Notes: generated by a model from the letters alone, not told the origin. DNA of 64,000 nucleotides from JABDMH01 sp965223165 (GCA_965223165.1 CBDCVQ010000016.1:186001-250000); one strand, 5' to 3'; positions 27,166 through 37,031 are shown, counted from the first letter of the stretch. Numbers and translations are program-made.

Positions 27166-29040
27166 TGGTGTGGGGCTGGTCGCGCCCCCGGCCCCTGCGT
27201 TCTCCTTCGTCGAAACGCCGGGGAGTCCTCCCTCCCCAGTTTGGTACCGGTGTGGCCGATGTTGCGGGTTTAAGTCGACATCGCAATCACCTGTCACCAT
27301 CATGCAAGCACCAATCAAGAGCGTCTAGTTCGTGGTCCGCGGGGCTCGTCGCGCCCCCGGCCCCTGCGTTCTCCTTCGTCGAAACGCCGGGGAGTCCTCC
27401 CGCCCAAGTTTGGTACCGGTGTGGCCGATGTTGCGGGTTTAAGTCGACATCGCTATCACGTATCACAATCATGCAATCGCAATCAAGAGCGCATAGTTCG
27501 TGGCCCGTGGGGCTCGTCGTGCCCCCGGCCCCTGCGTTCTCCTTCGTCGAAACGCCGGGGAGTCCTCCCGCCAGGGTTTGGTGCCGGTGTGGCCGATGTT
27601 GCGGATGTAAGTCGACATCGCAATCATCTATCACCATCATGCAATCACAATCAAGAGCGTCTAGTTCGTGGCCCGTGGGGCTAGTCGTGCCCTCGGCCCC
27701 TGCGTTCTCCTTCGTCGAAACGCCGGGGAGTCCTCCCGCCCCAGTTTGGTACCAGTGTGGTTGCGGGTTCGAGTCGACATCGCAATCATCTATCACAACC
27801 TATCAATCACGATAAAGAGCGTCTAGTTCGTGGCTCGTAGGGCTCGTCGCGCCCCCGGCCCCTGCGTTCTCCTTCGTCGAAACGCCGGGGAGTCCTCCCG
27901 CCCAAGTTTGGTGCCGGTGTGGTTGCAGGTTCGAGTCGACATCGCAATCATCCATCACCATCATGCAATCACAATCAAGAGCGTCTAGTTCGTGGCCCGT
28001 GGGGCTCGTCGCGCCCCCGGCCCCTGCGTTCTCCTTCGTCGAAACGCCGGGGGAGTCCTCCCGCCAGGGTTTGGTACCGGTGTGGTTGCGGATTCGAGTC
28101 GACATCGCAATCATCTATCACCATCATGCAATCACAATCAAGAGCGTCTAGTTCGTGGCCCGTGGGGCTCGTCGTGCCCCCGGCCCTGCGTTCTCCTTCG
28201 TCGAAACGCCGGGCAGTCCTCCCGCCCAAGTTTGGTACCGGTGTGGCCGATGTTGCGGGTTTAAGTCGACATCGCAATCACGTATCACAACCTGTCAATC
28301 ACAATAAAGAGCGTCTAGTTCGTGGTCCGCGGGGCTCGTCGCGCCCCCAGCCCCTGCGTTCTCCTTCGTCGAAACGCCGGGGAGTCCTCCCGCCCAAGTT
28401 TGGCGCCGGTGTGGCCGATGTTGCGGGTGTAAGTCGACATCGCTATCACGTATCACAACCTGTCAATCACAATAAAGAGCGTCTAGTTCGTGGTCCGCGG
28501 GGCTCGTCGCGCCCCCGGCCCCTGCGTTCTCCTTCGTCGAAACGCCGGGGAGTCCTCCCGCCCCAGTTTGGTGCCGGTGTGGCCGATGTTGCGGGTTTAA
28601 GTCGACATCGCAATCACCTGTCACAACCTATCAATCACCATCAAGAGCGTTTAGTACGTGGCCCGTGGGGCTAGTCGCGCCCCCGGCCCCTGCGTTCTCC
28701 TTCGTCGAAACGCCGGGGAGTCCTCCCGCCCAAGTTTGGTACCGGTGTGGCCGATGTTGCGGGTTTAAGTCGACATCGCAATCACGTATCACCATCATGC
28801 AATCACCATCAAGAGCGTCTAGTTTGTGGCCCGTGGGGCTAGTCGCGCCCCCGGCCCCTGCGTTCTCCTTCGTCGAAACGCCGGGGAGTCCTCCCGCCCA
28901 AGTTTGGTACCGGTGTGGCCGATGTTGCGGGTTTAAGTCGACATCGCTATCACGTATCACAATCATGCAATCGCAATCAAGAGCGCATAGTTCGTGGCCC
29001 GTGGGGCTCGTCGTGCCCCCGGCCCCTGCGTTCTCCTTCG

Positions 29041-30348
29041 TCGAAACGCCGGGGAGTCCTCCCGCCCAAATTTGGTGCCGGTGTGGCCGATGTTGCGGGT
29101 TTAAGTCGACATCGCAATCACGTATCACCATCATGCAATCACAATCAAGAGCGTCTAGTTCGTGGCCCGTGGGGCTAGTCGTGCCCCCGGCCCCTGCGTT
29201 CTCCTTCGTCGAAACGCCGGGGAGTCCTCCGCCCAAGTTTGGTACCGGTGTGGTTGCGGGTTCGAGTCGACATCGCAATCACGTATCACCATCATGCAAT
29301 CACACCATCAAGAGCGTCTAGTTCGTGGCCCGCGGGGCTAGTCGCGCCCCAGGCCCCTGCGTTCTCCTTCGTCGAAACGCCGGGGAGTCCTCCCGCCCAA
29401 GTTTGGTACCGGTGTGGTTGCGGGTTCGAGTCGACATCGCAATCATCTATCACAACCTATCAATCACGATAAAGAGCGTCTAGTTCGTGGCTCGTAGGGC
29501 TAGTCGCGCCCCCGGCCCCTGCGTTCTCCTTCGTCGAAACGCCGGGGAGTCCTCCCGCCCAAGTTTGGTACCGGTGTGGTTGCGGGTTCGAGTGGACATC
29601 GCTATCACGTATCACCATCATGCAATCGCAATCAAGAGCGGTAGTTTGTGGCCCGTGGGGCTCGTCGCGCCCCCAGCCCCTGCGTTCTCCTTCGTCGAAA
29701 CGCCGGGGAGTCCTCCCGCCCAAATTTGGTGCCGGTGTGGCCGATGTTGCGGGTTTAAGTCGACATCGCAATCACGTATCACCATCATGCAATCACAATC
29801 AAGAGCGTCTAGTTCGTGGCCCGTGGGGCTAGTCGTGCCCCCGGCCCCTGCGTTCTCCTTCGTCGAAACGCCGGGGAGTCCTCCGCCCAAGTTTGGTACC
29901 GGTGTGGTTGCGGGTTCGAGTCGACATCGCAATCACGTATCACCATCATGCAATCACACCATCAAGAGCGTCTAGTTCGTGGCCCGCGGGGCTAGTCGCG
30001 CCCCAGGCCCCTGCGTTCTCCTTCGTCGAAACGCCGGGGAGTCCTCCCGCCCAAGTTTGGTACCGGTGTGGTTGCGGGTTCGAGTCGACATCGCAATCAT
30101 CTATCACAACCTATCAATCACGATAAAGAGCGTCTAGTTCGTGGCTCGTAGGGCTAGTCGCGCCCCCGGCCCCTGCGTTCTCCTTCGTCGAAACGCCGGG
30201 GAGTCCTCCCGCCCAAGTTTGGTACCGGTGTGGTTGCGGGTTCGAGTGGACATCGCTATCACGTATCACCATCATGCAATCGCAATCAAGAGCGGTAGTT
30301 TGTGGCCCGTGGGGCTCGTCGCGCCCCCAGCCCCTGCGTTCTCCTTCG
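29041..30348. repeat. Two consecutive copies of a 654-bp four-unit block
   Basis: Anchor spacings 168-163-162-161 occur twice in succession (29041-29694 and 29695-30348). The sequences compared by eye match base for base over long stretches, including private variants such as CTCCGCCCAAG, CACACCATCAAG and GAGTGGACATCG. This marks a recent block duplication. Confidence 0.88.
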
Positions 30349-30400
30349 TCGAAACGCCGGGGAGTCCTCCCCCAGAATTTGGTACCGGTGTGGTTGCGGG

Positions 30401-30489
30401 TTTGGCAGGCTGTGCCTGCTGGTGGGTTGCGAGTTGACGTGGGCCGTGCCTACCAGAGATAATGTTTAGTTGTAGGAGGGGTTAGCTGG
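30401..30489. other. About 89-bp insertion inside the last array unit
   Basis: The unit reads normally to TGGTTGCGGG (30391-30400) and resumes with TTTAAGTTGGACATCACAAT near 30490. Between these lies unrelated DNA beginning with GGCAGGC-TGT-GCCTGCT, a short hairpin. It shows no open frame of note and no recognised mobile element. Confidence 0.6.
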
Positions 30490-30566
30490 TTTAAGTTGGA
30501 CATCACAATCACCTATCACAATCTATCAATCATAATCAAGAGCGTCTAGTTCGTGGCCAGCAAATG

Positions 30567-30615
30567 GGGCTCGGCAGCTCGTGCGAGGCTTGCGGATCCA
30601 AAGATCGCGAGCTCG
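30567..30615. repeat. Array-end element, copy 2
   Basis: This is the same 49-bp terminus as after array 1 (19144-19192), with two mismatches. The following bases (ACAATCCATCGGCCG) also resemble the more distal array-1 flank. Confidence 0.85.
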
Positions 30616-30713
30616 ACAATCCATCGGCCGTTTGCCGTTGATCGGTCTCCAAACAATTCCCGATCTTTACAGCAGTCTCAAGGACACTTTTTCCAAAGAC
30701 ATAAAATCAAAGC

Positions 30714-31340
30714 ATGCAAAATCGGAGAAGTTTTTTCAAGCACACCGCTGCACTCTCAGTCGGTATGGCAGCCACTCCCCTCAGTGGCGTACTTTCCACT
30801 GGAACGGTCGAAAATGAGGGTCTGTACATGATTGGTCCACGCAAGGGATATGCGCCGCGCGTGGGTACGCTGCTTTCGACCATGACCATGATGCGAGCAT
30901 GGGTGGTGCGGCAGGTGGAGGACCTCTCGATTGAGGAGCTGGACTTTCAGATTGACGATCAGTCCAACTCGATCGGTGCGATGCTGTGGCATCTGGCTGC
31001 TACGGAGCGATACTACCAGCTGAATACATTTGAGGGGATGGCCTGGGGCTCCTGGAGCCAGGAGATCAAGGATGAGTGGGACGTGCCAATGAATTTGGGA
31101 TCAAGGGCACGGGAGGTAATCAAGGGCCATGAGATCGGATTCTACTTGGAGAAGCTCGAAGGCGTGCGCACGATAACCGAACGCGAATTTGCCAAGCGGG
31201 ACGACAATTGGCTGATGGAATCAGAACCCTTCTTTGGGAATGAACCCACAAACAACCACTGCAAGTGGTTTCACGTGTGTGAACACGAGTCTAACCACAA
31301 CGGTCAAATCAAATTTATCAAGAAGCGCCTGCCAACATAA
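30714..31340 (+). CDS. Exported DinB-like (DUF664-type) protein
   Basis: This 208-aa protein starts with a twin-arginine-like leader (NRRSFFKHTAALSVG), so Tat export is likely. The body is a four-helix DinB-type fold. H93 in LWHLAATERYY and the pair H191/H195 in CEHESNHNGQI are the expected three metal ligands. The family binds a divalent metal and includes thiol transferases and many members of unknown role. Its stop overlaps the ATG of the serine hydrolase by one base (TAATG), so the two are co-translated. The exact reaction cannot be named. Confidence 0.8.
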   Translation: MQNRRSFFKHTAALSVGMAATPLSGVLSTGTVENEGLYMIGPRKGYAPRVGTLLSTMTMMRAWVVRQVEDLSIEELDFQIDDQSNSIGAMLWHLAATERYYQLNTFEGMAWGSWSQEIKDEWDVPMNLGSRAREVIKGHEIGFYLEKLEGVRTITEREFAKRDDNWLMESEPFFGNEPTNNHCKWFHVCEHESNHNGQIKFIKKRLPT

Positions 31341-32452
31341 TGATGGGTATTGTCAAGACTGGATCGATCGCCATTCTGGTATATACGCTTTTGCCAGCAG
31401 CGACGTTTGGCCAGGTTTTCGATTTTGCCCAAGACATGGATCAGCTGACAAGATCCTGGTTCAAGGAAGATGCCCCCGGGGGTGTGATACTCGTCGTGAA
31501 GGGGGATGACGTAATCTATGAGAAAGTCGGTGGCCGAGCAGACCTCCAGGCTGGCACACCGATCGACCGACATACGATCTTTAATACAGGTTCTATTTCC
31601 AAGACCTTTGTGGCCAATGCAATTCTAATCCTGCACGAACAGGGAAAGCTGTCCATCGATGACCCGCTGTCACGGTTTTTCGACGATTTTGATGATATGG
31701 AGATTGCAGCAGCGGTTACAATCAGGCATCTGCTGTCTCATACCTCCGGGTTACCGGATTCAAGGAATGTGCGAGACAATCGTGAATTCTTCTTGACTGC
31801 GCGCGACACCGCCAATTTCGAGCCCCTGAAGGCCACCCGCAGTTTTAACTTCGTTCCCGGGAGCCGTTTCGAGTATTCAAACCCGGCATACAATGGTCTT
31901 GCCCTCATTGTCGAGCGGGTGTCCGGCCAGAAATGGCAGGAGTTCGTTATGCAACACGTTTTCGGGCCGGCCGGACTGCAGGAAAGCACAATCACGGAAG
32001 GTCCACATCCTGCTTCAGGCGTGGCGCATGCCTACGTCTCGACCGGCGCTGGGTTTGAAGAGTACGACTATGGCGAGTTCCCCACCTTTGCTGCCAGCGG
32101 TAATGGCGGTGTCTGGTGTAGCATAGGTGATCTGGTGCAGTACGAAAGGGCACTACAAGAGGGTAAGATCATTTCACTGGCCCTACTGAAGGAGTCTCGC
32201 ACGCCATTCCATCCGGAAAACTGGTCGTCGGATGCCGAGCCGCAGGTGGGATATGGCTGGTTTGTTGAGGAGAAGCATCCACAAACCGGAAGTAAGGTGG
32301 TGTATCACACGGGTAGCCAAGGTGGCTTCCGTGCCTTTCACCTATTTATACCTGATCGGGATGTGATCTTCAGCGCGCTCTTTAATCAACCGTTCGATTC
32401 ACGAACTCTCTTTTCCCAAGGGTTAGCTCTAATTGCCGAGCATGGCATTTAG
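31340..32452 (+). CDS. Secreted serine hydrolase, class C beta-lactamase / DD-peptidase fold
   Basis: This 370-aa protein has a signal peptide ending near ATFGQ (residue 25). The three active-site motifs of this fold are present: SxxK at S85-I-S-K88 (GSISKTF), YxN at Y179-S-N181, and the H-T-G variant of the KTG box at H323-T-G325. The family covers beta-lactamases, D-amino peptidases and esterases. HTG in place of KTG is usual in the esterase or peptidase branches, so antibiotic resistance should not be assumed. The start ATG overlaps the stop of the upstream DinB-like gene; a second ATG lies 3 bp later. Confidence 0.86.
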   Translation: MMGIVKTGSIAILVYTLLPAATFGQVFDFAQDMDQLTRSWFKEDAPGGVILVVKGDDVIYEKVGGRADLQAGTPIDRHTIFNTGSISKTFVANAILILHEQGKLSIDDPLSRFFDDFDDMEIAAAVTIRHLLSHTSGLPDSRNVRDNREFFLTARDTANFEPLKATRSFNFVPGSRFEYSNPAYNGLALIVERVSGQKWQEFVMQHVFGPAGLQESTITEGPHPASGVAHAYVSTGAGFEEYDYGEFPTFAASGNGGVWCSIGDLVQYERALQEGKIISLALLKESRTPFHPENWSSDAEPQVGYGWFVEEKHPQTGSKVVYHTGSQGGFRAFHLFIPDRDVIFSALFNQPFDSRTLFSQGLALIAEHGI

Positions 32453-32653
32453 CTCTTTCTTAGAAGACGAGCCTCTCTAGACGACGGCAAAACTCCTTCA
32501 TGTCAATCAAGCGCAGGTGCCGCGGCCCAGTCTTTTGACGGACCTGCCATAAGTGCGGCGTCAAGAGCTGCTACGGAGCCAGCAACGGGACCAGTATTGG
32601 GGTGATGCTTATTTATCTACAGTGATCGATCTCCGCTTTTACCAAAATCGGCT

Positions 32654-33436
32654 CTACTGGGTGACTACAAATAGTTCGTGCGAGGTGCTTATCTCCAGTT
32701 GACCTGATCGTACGTAGGGATTGAGTAGGGCCATGGCTTTTCCGCGGTGCATCTGGGCTAGGTACTCGCCAAAGAGAAAAGTGAGCAAGTGCTGTCTATG
32801 CCCTGGGCTGTCCTCGCAATGAATGACATACGGCACGTCGATCACCGCAAAGCCCATATCCAGCTCGTCCAAGGTGGTGGCTACATTCTCTGAGACATAA
32901 TAAGGAATCTCTCGGCCGAGTAAGGCAAACCCTTTGGACCATATATCGATGAGGACATTGCGACTGCCCGCCATGGACAATAACATGGCACCGTCAGCAT
33001 TCAGTAGATGCTTGAAAGTGGAGAGCACATGAGCTAGGTTAGGGACATAATAGAGTGCGTGATTACTGATGATCAAGTCCAGCCCGAGACCCCGCTCCGT
33101 CGGTAAGCTAGTCCTCGACCGAACCTTGACCGCTGGCATGGACTCTAGTAACCGTTTTGCCTTCGAACGAGCTACGTCTGCGATCTCGACCAGAGTGACA
33201 TCTATCTGCTGCGTACTCCTAGACATCTTGTCCAGCACCGACATTAGAAACTGTCCATCGCCGCAGCCGAAGTCAAGGATACTGATTGAAGTTTGGTTTT
33301 TTATGACTTGCTGCAGGTACGGCTCCATAGCCCCAAGGTCATTCTGTGCCTCCGTGCTGTGCGCCAAGAAAAATGCATACGCCTCCTGGATCGGATCAAA
33401 GTTCTTACGTCTGGCCGGATGATCCCAGTTCATCAT
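32654..33436 (-). CDS. SAM-dependent class I methyltransferase
   Basis: This 260-aa soluble protein has motif I at residues 53-61 (LDFGCGDGQ), an acidic residue after the second strand (VTLVEIAD), and LDLIISNHALYYV as the post-II/motif IV region. The substrate is not indicated by the sequence. It stands alone, convergent with the serine hydrolase gene and about 420 bp from the next gene. Two adjacent ATG codons are possible starts. Confidence 0.83.
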   Translation of the reverse strand: MMNWDHPARRKNFDPIQEAYAFFLAHSTEAQNDLGAMEPYLQQVIKNQTSISILDFGCGDGQFLMSVLDKMSRSTQQIDVTLVEIADVARSKAKRLLESMPAVKVRSRTSLPTERGLGLDLIISNHALYYVPNLAHVLSTFKHLLNADGAMLLSMAGSRNVLIDIWSKGFALLGREIPYYVSENVATTLDELDMGFAVIDVPYVIHCEDSPGHRQHLLTFLFGEYLAQMHRGKAMALLNPYVRSGQLEISTSHELFVVTQ

Positions 33437-33852
33437 AGAGCAGGCTCAAGACTGTTCATAGGGATCGCGTAAAAGCGACCGATCAACGGCAGCAAACTAC
33501 CTGTGCGAGAAAATGACCATGTACCCTGCATAAACGTCGTCAACTAACGATGGTGGGGTAGGTGCAAATCTAGCCGATTTCAGGCCAGGAACCGCTGATG
33601 TGGTGGGTGAAATAAGCCAGCCGCTGACTGCCCCCTCTCGTCGCGTAAACGGCCTAATGAGCACCTAATGCCTTGGCCACGATACACAATTTTTTGTGGC
33701 ACAACATCCGAAATCGTGGCATCAGTCTAAAATATGTGCTAACTTATAGGAACGTAAGTGTTCGGTTCATAAACATCCTAAGATCGATTTTGTAAGTTTG
33801 GTTGATCCCTCTTATGTCCCTCATAAGAGGGATTTTCTTGCTTGATCTAGCA
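33437..33852. other. Intergenic region with a perfect 12-bp hairpin
   Basis: No gene is supported. ATCCCTCTTATG (33805-33816) pairs perfectly with CATAAGAGGGAT (33822-33833) around 5 nt, followed on the + strand by TTTC. The T tract is on the + strand, yet the flanking genes are both on the minus strand, so the hairpin either acts without a T tract for the minus strand or ends an unseen + strand transcript. Confidence 0.6.
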
Positions 33853-36231
33853 TCAATTCCTGATCACATCCACGGGATTCAGGGTGGCTGACTTCAGTGC
33901 CTGGACACAGACCGTCATTAAGGAGAGGCCGATCATGAGGCTCAGTCCGGCCAGAAATGGCACCACCGAGATATCCATACGATAGTAAAACTGCGCTAGC
34001 CAGTCTCGACTAATGTAGTAGGTGATAGGCCACGCTACGATGCTGGCCAATAGCACCATGCGTATTATACCACTGGAAGAGAGCACAAAAAGCTGCCAGG
34101 GCGTGGCACCTAGGATCTTTCGGAGCCCCATCTCCTTAAGTCGACGCTCCAGCGAGTAAGACGCCAATCCAAAGGAGCCGAGGCAGGACAGAAAGATGGC
34201 GAGACCCGTAAAGATATCCATCAAACGCGCCATACGCAGACCCGCCGCAAACATGTCACTCACGTAGTCATCGGCAAACCGAAATTGGAAAGGTCGGGAT
34301 GGAAGAAAGGTTTTCCAAGTGGTCTCGAGAAAGGGCAACGTCTCTGCCAACTCATGGCCATCTATCCGGAGCGAAAGAAATTGCGGTGGCTGTAGCATCT
34401 GGGTGATGAAGAGCGGCTGCACGGGCTGGGTCAGATCCGTATTATGAAAGTCGCTGATCACACCTACCACGCTTAGCTCCACGCCCTCGGTTTCCCAAGT
34501 TAATTTCTGGCCGATGGGATCGCTCCAATTCATGGCTTGCACCAGGCTTTCGTTGATCAGTATGTCCTGCAGGAGAGTATCTGACAGTAGTTCGCGGGTC
34601 AAATTCCGTCCGGCTGTGAGATCGATTTCATACGTATCTAGAAAGTCACGGTCGGCATAGATATAGCGACTTCTCAAGGAGGTACCGGGTATGGTCACCT
34701 CCGTGTCGATGCTCAGGGGTGGCACGACATGTGACACCGACGCGGCATGGACATGCGGATTTGCGATGAACGCCTGTTTGATAACCTCCTGCTTAAATCC
34801 GAGCCATTGGGGAGTCCACATCGGGGTGGGATCGGCCATAAACAGGGGGAGAACCACTACTTGCTCCGACGAGAAGCCCCAGTGCCGATCCTGCAAGTGA
34901 TCCCACTGTCGATGTATAATAATGGCTCCTACCAGCAGAGCAGAAGTGCAAACAAATTGGAGGAAGACCAGCCCTTGACGTGTTCTCGTCGCGTGATCTC
35001 TGCCTGAAATAAGACGTCCAGAAAATGCTTCCCCCGGTTGAAATCGAGTCAGCACCATAGCTGGGTATAGTCCAGCCAGAAGCGTCAGGCCTGTCCAGCA
35101 CCCCAAAATGATGGCACTAGCGGTTGCGAGCGAAATCGGACCCGGCGAGATTGAAATGTCCAGCCTGTGTTCCACTACCGGTTGAAGTAGGGCCGTTGCG
35201 ATCAGGGCTATCCCTATGGCCAGAAAGACGAGGATCGAAGATTCCAGGAGAAACTGCTGCACCAATTGCCAGCGGCTAGCACCGATCGTCTTTCGGATGC
35301 CCACTTCAAGCATCCGTTGTGTTGCCCTGGCCGTGGTCAAGTTGACAAAATTGACAATCGATATGCTCAATATGATCAAGGCAAGCAGCAGTAGCATCTT
35401 CACCTGAGCAATGTCACCATGACCGCTGAAGTCAAAGTCTCGCTTCGAATACAGGTGAATCTCTTTGAGGGGTTGCAGGTGACATTGGACTTGCTGCCAC
35501 TCACTGTCGACCAAATGTCCTTGAGTCCCTATCGTCAGTTCGCGTGCGAGCGTCGAAGCATCGGCTTGCTCTTGCAGTCGCAGGAAGATATGTACCGGGT
35601 TCCAGTCGCTCCGGTCCCAGCCGTCGAAAGTCGTCGGGACATTCCCGCGCAACAGATCAAACTGCAGACTGGATTGCCGGGGGAGGTCAGCGATCACGGC
35701 CGTGACCTGGTAGTTCCCAGCCCAGAAACCATCCACCTCGAGCACCTCACCCACCGCCTCGATCTGACCAAAGAGGCGCTCGGCCGCTCCAGCGGTAATC
35801 ACTAGCGAATTGGGATGATCCAGGGAACCCGCCAAATGCCCGGCGAGCACTTTGAACGTAAGAATCTCCAGGATCTCGGGGTCAGCCACGCACATCTGCT
35901 GCTGAATGGCCTCCGTGTTGGTCGTTGCCCAGGTGGATATGTAGGGGGGATTGATGATGCGCGCAGCTGCTTCTACCTGGGCAAAGTGATCCTGGACCCA
36001 AGGTGCAATCCCACCGGGGAGACCTTCCGTGAAAATCCTCCGACCGGCCAGGGACTCTTCCAGTACCAGCTGGTGGATCTGGTCGACCTGGCTATGAAAG
36101 CGATCGAAGCGCCACTGATTCCAGACGTATAGCAGGATCACCAAGGCGGCAGCCAGACCGAGGCCCAGACCGGACACGTTGAGCAAGGCGTAATACCGGT
36201 CTCGCATCAGCAGTCGAATGGCTCCTTTCAT
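33853..36231 (-). CDS. ABC transporter permease of the MacB/FtsX type (two-unit Bacteroidota form)
   Basis: This 792-aa protein starts with the typical MRDRYYALLNVSGLGLGLA segment and first membrane helix. A periplasmic MacB-like domain follows (about 45-280), then three membrane helices (about 285-400). A second half repeats the plan: a helix near 430, a periplasmic domain to about 670, and final helices with ATPWQLFVLSSSGI and NPVDVIRN. These proteins work with a separate ATPase to move or release envelope substrates. No ATPase gene is adjacent, so the partner must be elsewhere. It lies 19 bp after the lipoprotein gene, likely in one operon. Confidence 0.87.
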   Translation of the reverse strand: MKGAIRLLMRDRYYALLNVSGLGLGLAAALVILLYVWNQWRFDRFHSQVDQIHQLVLEESLAGRRIFTEGLPGGIAPWVQDHFAQVEAAARIINPPYISTWATTNTEAIQQQMCVADPEILEILTFKVLAGHLAGSLDHPNSLVITAGAAERLFGQIEAVGEVLEVDGFWAGNYQVTAVIADLPRQSSLQFDLLRGNVPTTFDGWDRSDWNPVHIFLRLQEQADASTLARELTIGTQGHLVDSEWQQVQCHLQPLKEIHLYSKRDFDFSGHGDIAQVKMLLLLALIILSISIVNFVNLTTARATQRMLEVGIRKTIGASRWQLVQQFLLESSILVFLAIGIALIATALLQPVVEHRLDISISPGPISLATASAIILGCWTGLTLLAGLYPAMVLTRFQPGEAFSGRLISGRDHATRTRQGLVFLQFVCTSALLVGAIIIHRQWDHLQDRHWGFSSEQVVVLPLFMADPTPMWTPQWLGFKQEVIKQAFIANPHVHAASVSHVVPPLSIDTEVTIPGTSLRSRYIYADRDFLDTYEIDLTAGRNLTRELLSDTLLQDILINESLVQAMNWSDPIGQKLTWETEGVELSVVGVISDFHNTDLTQPVQPLFITQMLQPPQFLSLRIDGHELAETLPFLETTWKTFLPSRPFQFRFADDYVSDMFAAGLRMARLMDIFTGLAIFLSCLGSFGLASYSLERRLKEMGLRKILGATPWQLFVLSSSGIIRMVLLASIVAWPITYYISRDWLAQFYYRMDISVVPFLAGLSLMIGLSLMTVCVQALKSATLNPVDVIRN

Positions 36232-36250
36232 CGTTTGATTTCCTTATACC

Positions 36251-36892
36251 CTACGGATCGGTGACACGGTGGTACAGCCCATGAAACCAGGTGCTTGGCC
36301 CATCTCGGCGATCATCGCCCTCATAGTACCCATAGCCGACAATGTCATAAGCCTCGGGTCCAACCGTCTCTCGAAAATACTCCAGGCGAGATGGATTATT
36401 GATGTATCGAGACCAAATAATCGTGTGCTTGCCATCCAAGCGGCCCAAGTGGATGACTCGTTCATCGGGCTTCTCCACGACGCACCAAAGGTGCCCGTCT
36501 TCGACCTTGTTGACACCGTGGGACTCCACCAATTGCTCCACTCCGTTTTCATTGTATCTGTCCTCGATGGTCACCGTTTGAAAGAAGGGATTCTCCGAGC
36601 GGTAATTTTGCCTCACCTTTACCCGGCCCTTTTCTTCTAGCGGCAAGCTCCTCAATAGTTCAAGCCCCACCGCATCATCTGCCGGGCGCTTCACCGTGCT
36701 AGCATCAGGCAGGTGATAGATGATGAAGGTTCCTTCCCAGGTGCCGTCCAACGAAGCAAAGGCCCCTGCCAACGCTTCGTCATCTTGGGAAATGACGGGC
36801 TTGGACATATCCCTGTTCATGGAAATGGGTGCACCACAACCCACAGCTAAAAGGATGATTAAGAGATGACTATGGATACAGAAGTTAACCAT
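36251..36892 (-). CDS. Putative lipoprotein of unknown function
   Basis: This 213-aa protein has a short hydrophobic leader ending in the lipobox-like LAVGC (C19), so lipid anchoring is likely. The rest is soluble and beta-rich, with the notable segments LDGTWEGTFIIYHLPD, WCVVEKPDERVIHLGR and YGYYEGDDRRDGPSTWFHG. I do not recognise the family; lipocalin-like quantification-type beta barrels (DUF1579-like) would be one guess. It is followed after 19 bp by the MacB-type permease and may be an accessory of it. Confidence 0.7.
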   Translation of the reverse strand: MVNFCIHSHLLIILLAVGCGAPISMNRDMSKPVISQDDEALAGAFASLDGTWEGTFIIYHLPDASTVKRPADDAVGLELLRSLPLEEKGRVKVRQNYRSENPFFQTVTIEDRYNENGVEQLVESHGVNKVEDGHLWCVVEKPDERVIHLGRLDGKHTIIWSRYINNPSRLEYFRETVGPEAYDIVGYGYYEGDDRRDGPSTWFHGLYHRVTDP

Positions 36893-37031
36893 GAGTTTAA
36901 TAGATTCTCCCTAAATTTAGCACAAACCGTGCACTGTCGAGGGACCGGAGGGGCCGAGCTTGATCTGGATAGTGGGGTGCGATCACCCATGCTCATCAAT
37001 CGTTCCGGCCATGTGTATATAATTGAGGAGC

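Larger units (their letters stand above)
27170..30558. repeat. Tandem repeat array 2: twenty units of 161-169 bp
   Basis: The anchor TCGAAACGCC starts at 27210, 27379, 27547, 27715, 27877, 28039, 28201, 28369, 28537, 28705, 28873, 29041, 29209, 29372, 29534, 29695, 29863, 30026, 30188 and 30349. Two main unit types occur: about 168 bp with GTGTGGCCGATGTTGCGGG, and about 162 bp lacking CCGATG (GTGTGGTTGCGGG) and usually with TTCGAG in place of TTTAAG. Units are the same family as array 1. The last unit is interrupted by unrelated sequence (about 30401-30489) and then completes its tail. Both strands contain long open frames because 168 and 162 are multiples of three, but 161- and 163-bp units break them. 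A non-coding role is more likely. Confidence 0.93.

Noticed and set aside
29240..29280. tRNA-like T-arm sequence (GCGGGTTCGAGTC) in the short unit type
   Set aside because: The 3' side (CGACA) does not pair with GCGGG. No acceptor or anticodon arms can be built around it, and the long unit type has TTTAAG at this place.
27144..30437. Long open frames on both strands through the tandem arrays, which could be read as repeat proteins of 54-56 aa units
   Set aside because: Frames stay open because the main unit lengths are multiples of three and GC-rich, and they are open on both strands at once. Units of 161 and 163 bp break them. No signal peptide, ribosome site or known motif is present.
32453..32653. 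Possible remnant of a transposase between the serine hydrolase and methyltransferase genes
   Set aside because: One short frame (DQYWGDAYLSTVIDLRFY) looks slightly IS200-like. No other transposase motif, terminal repeats or second fragment supports it.
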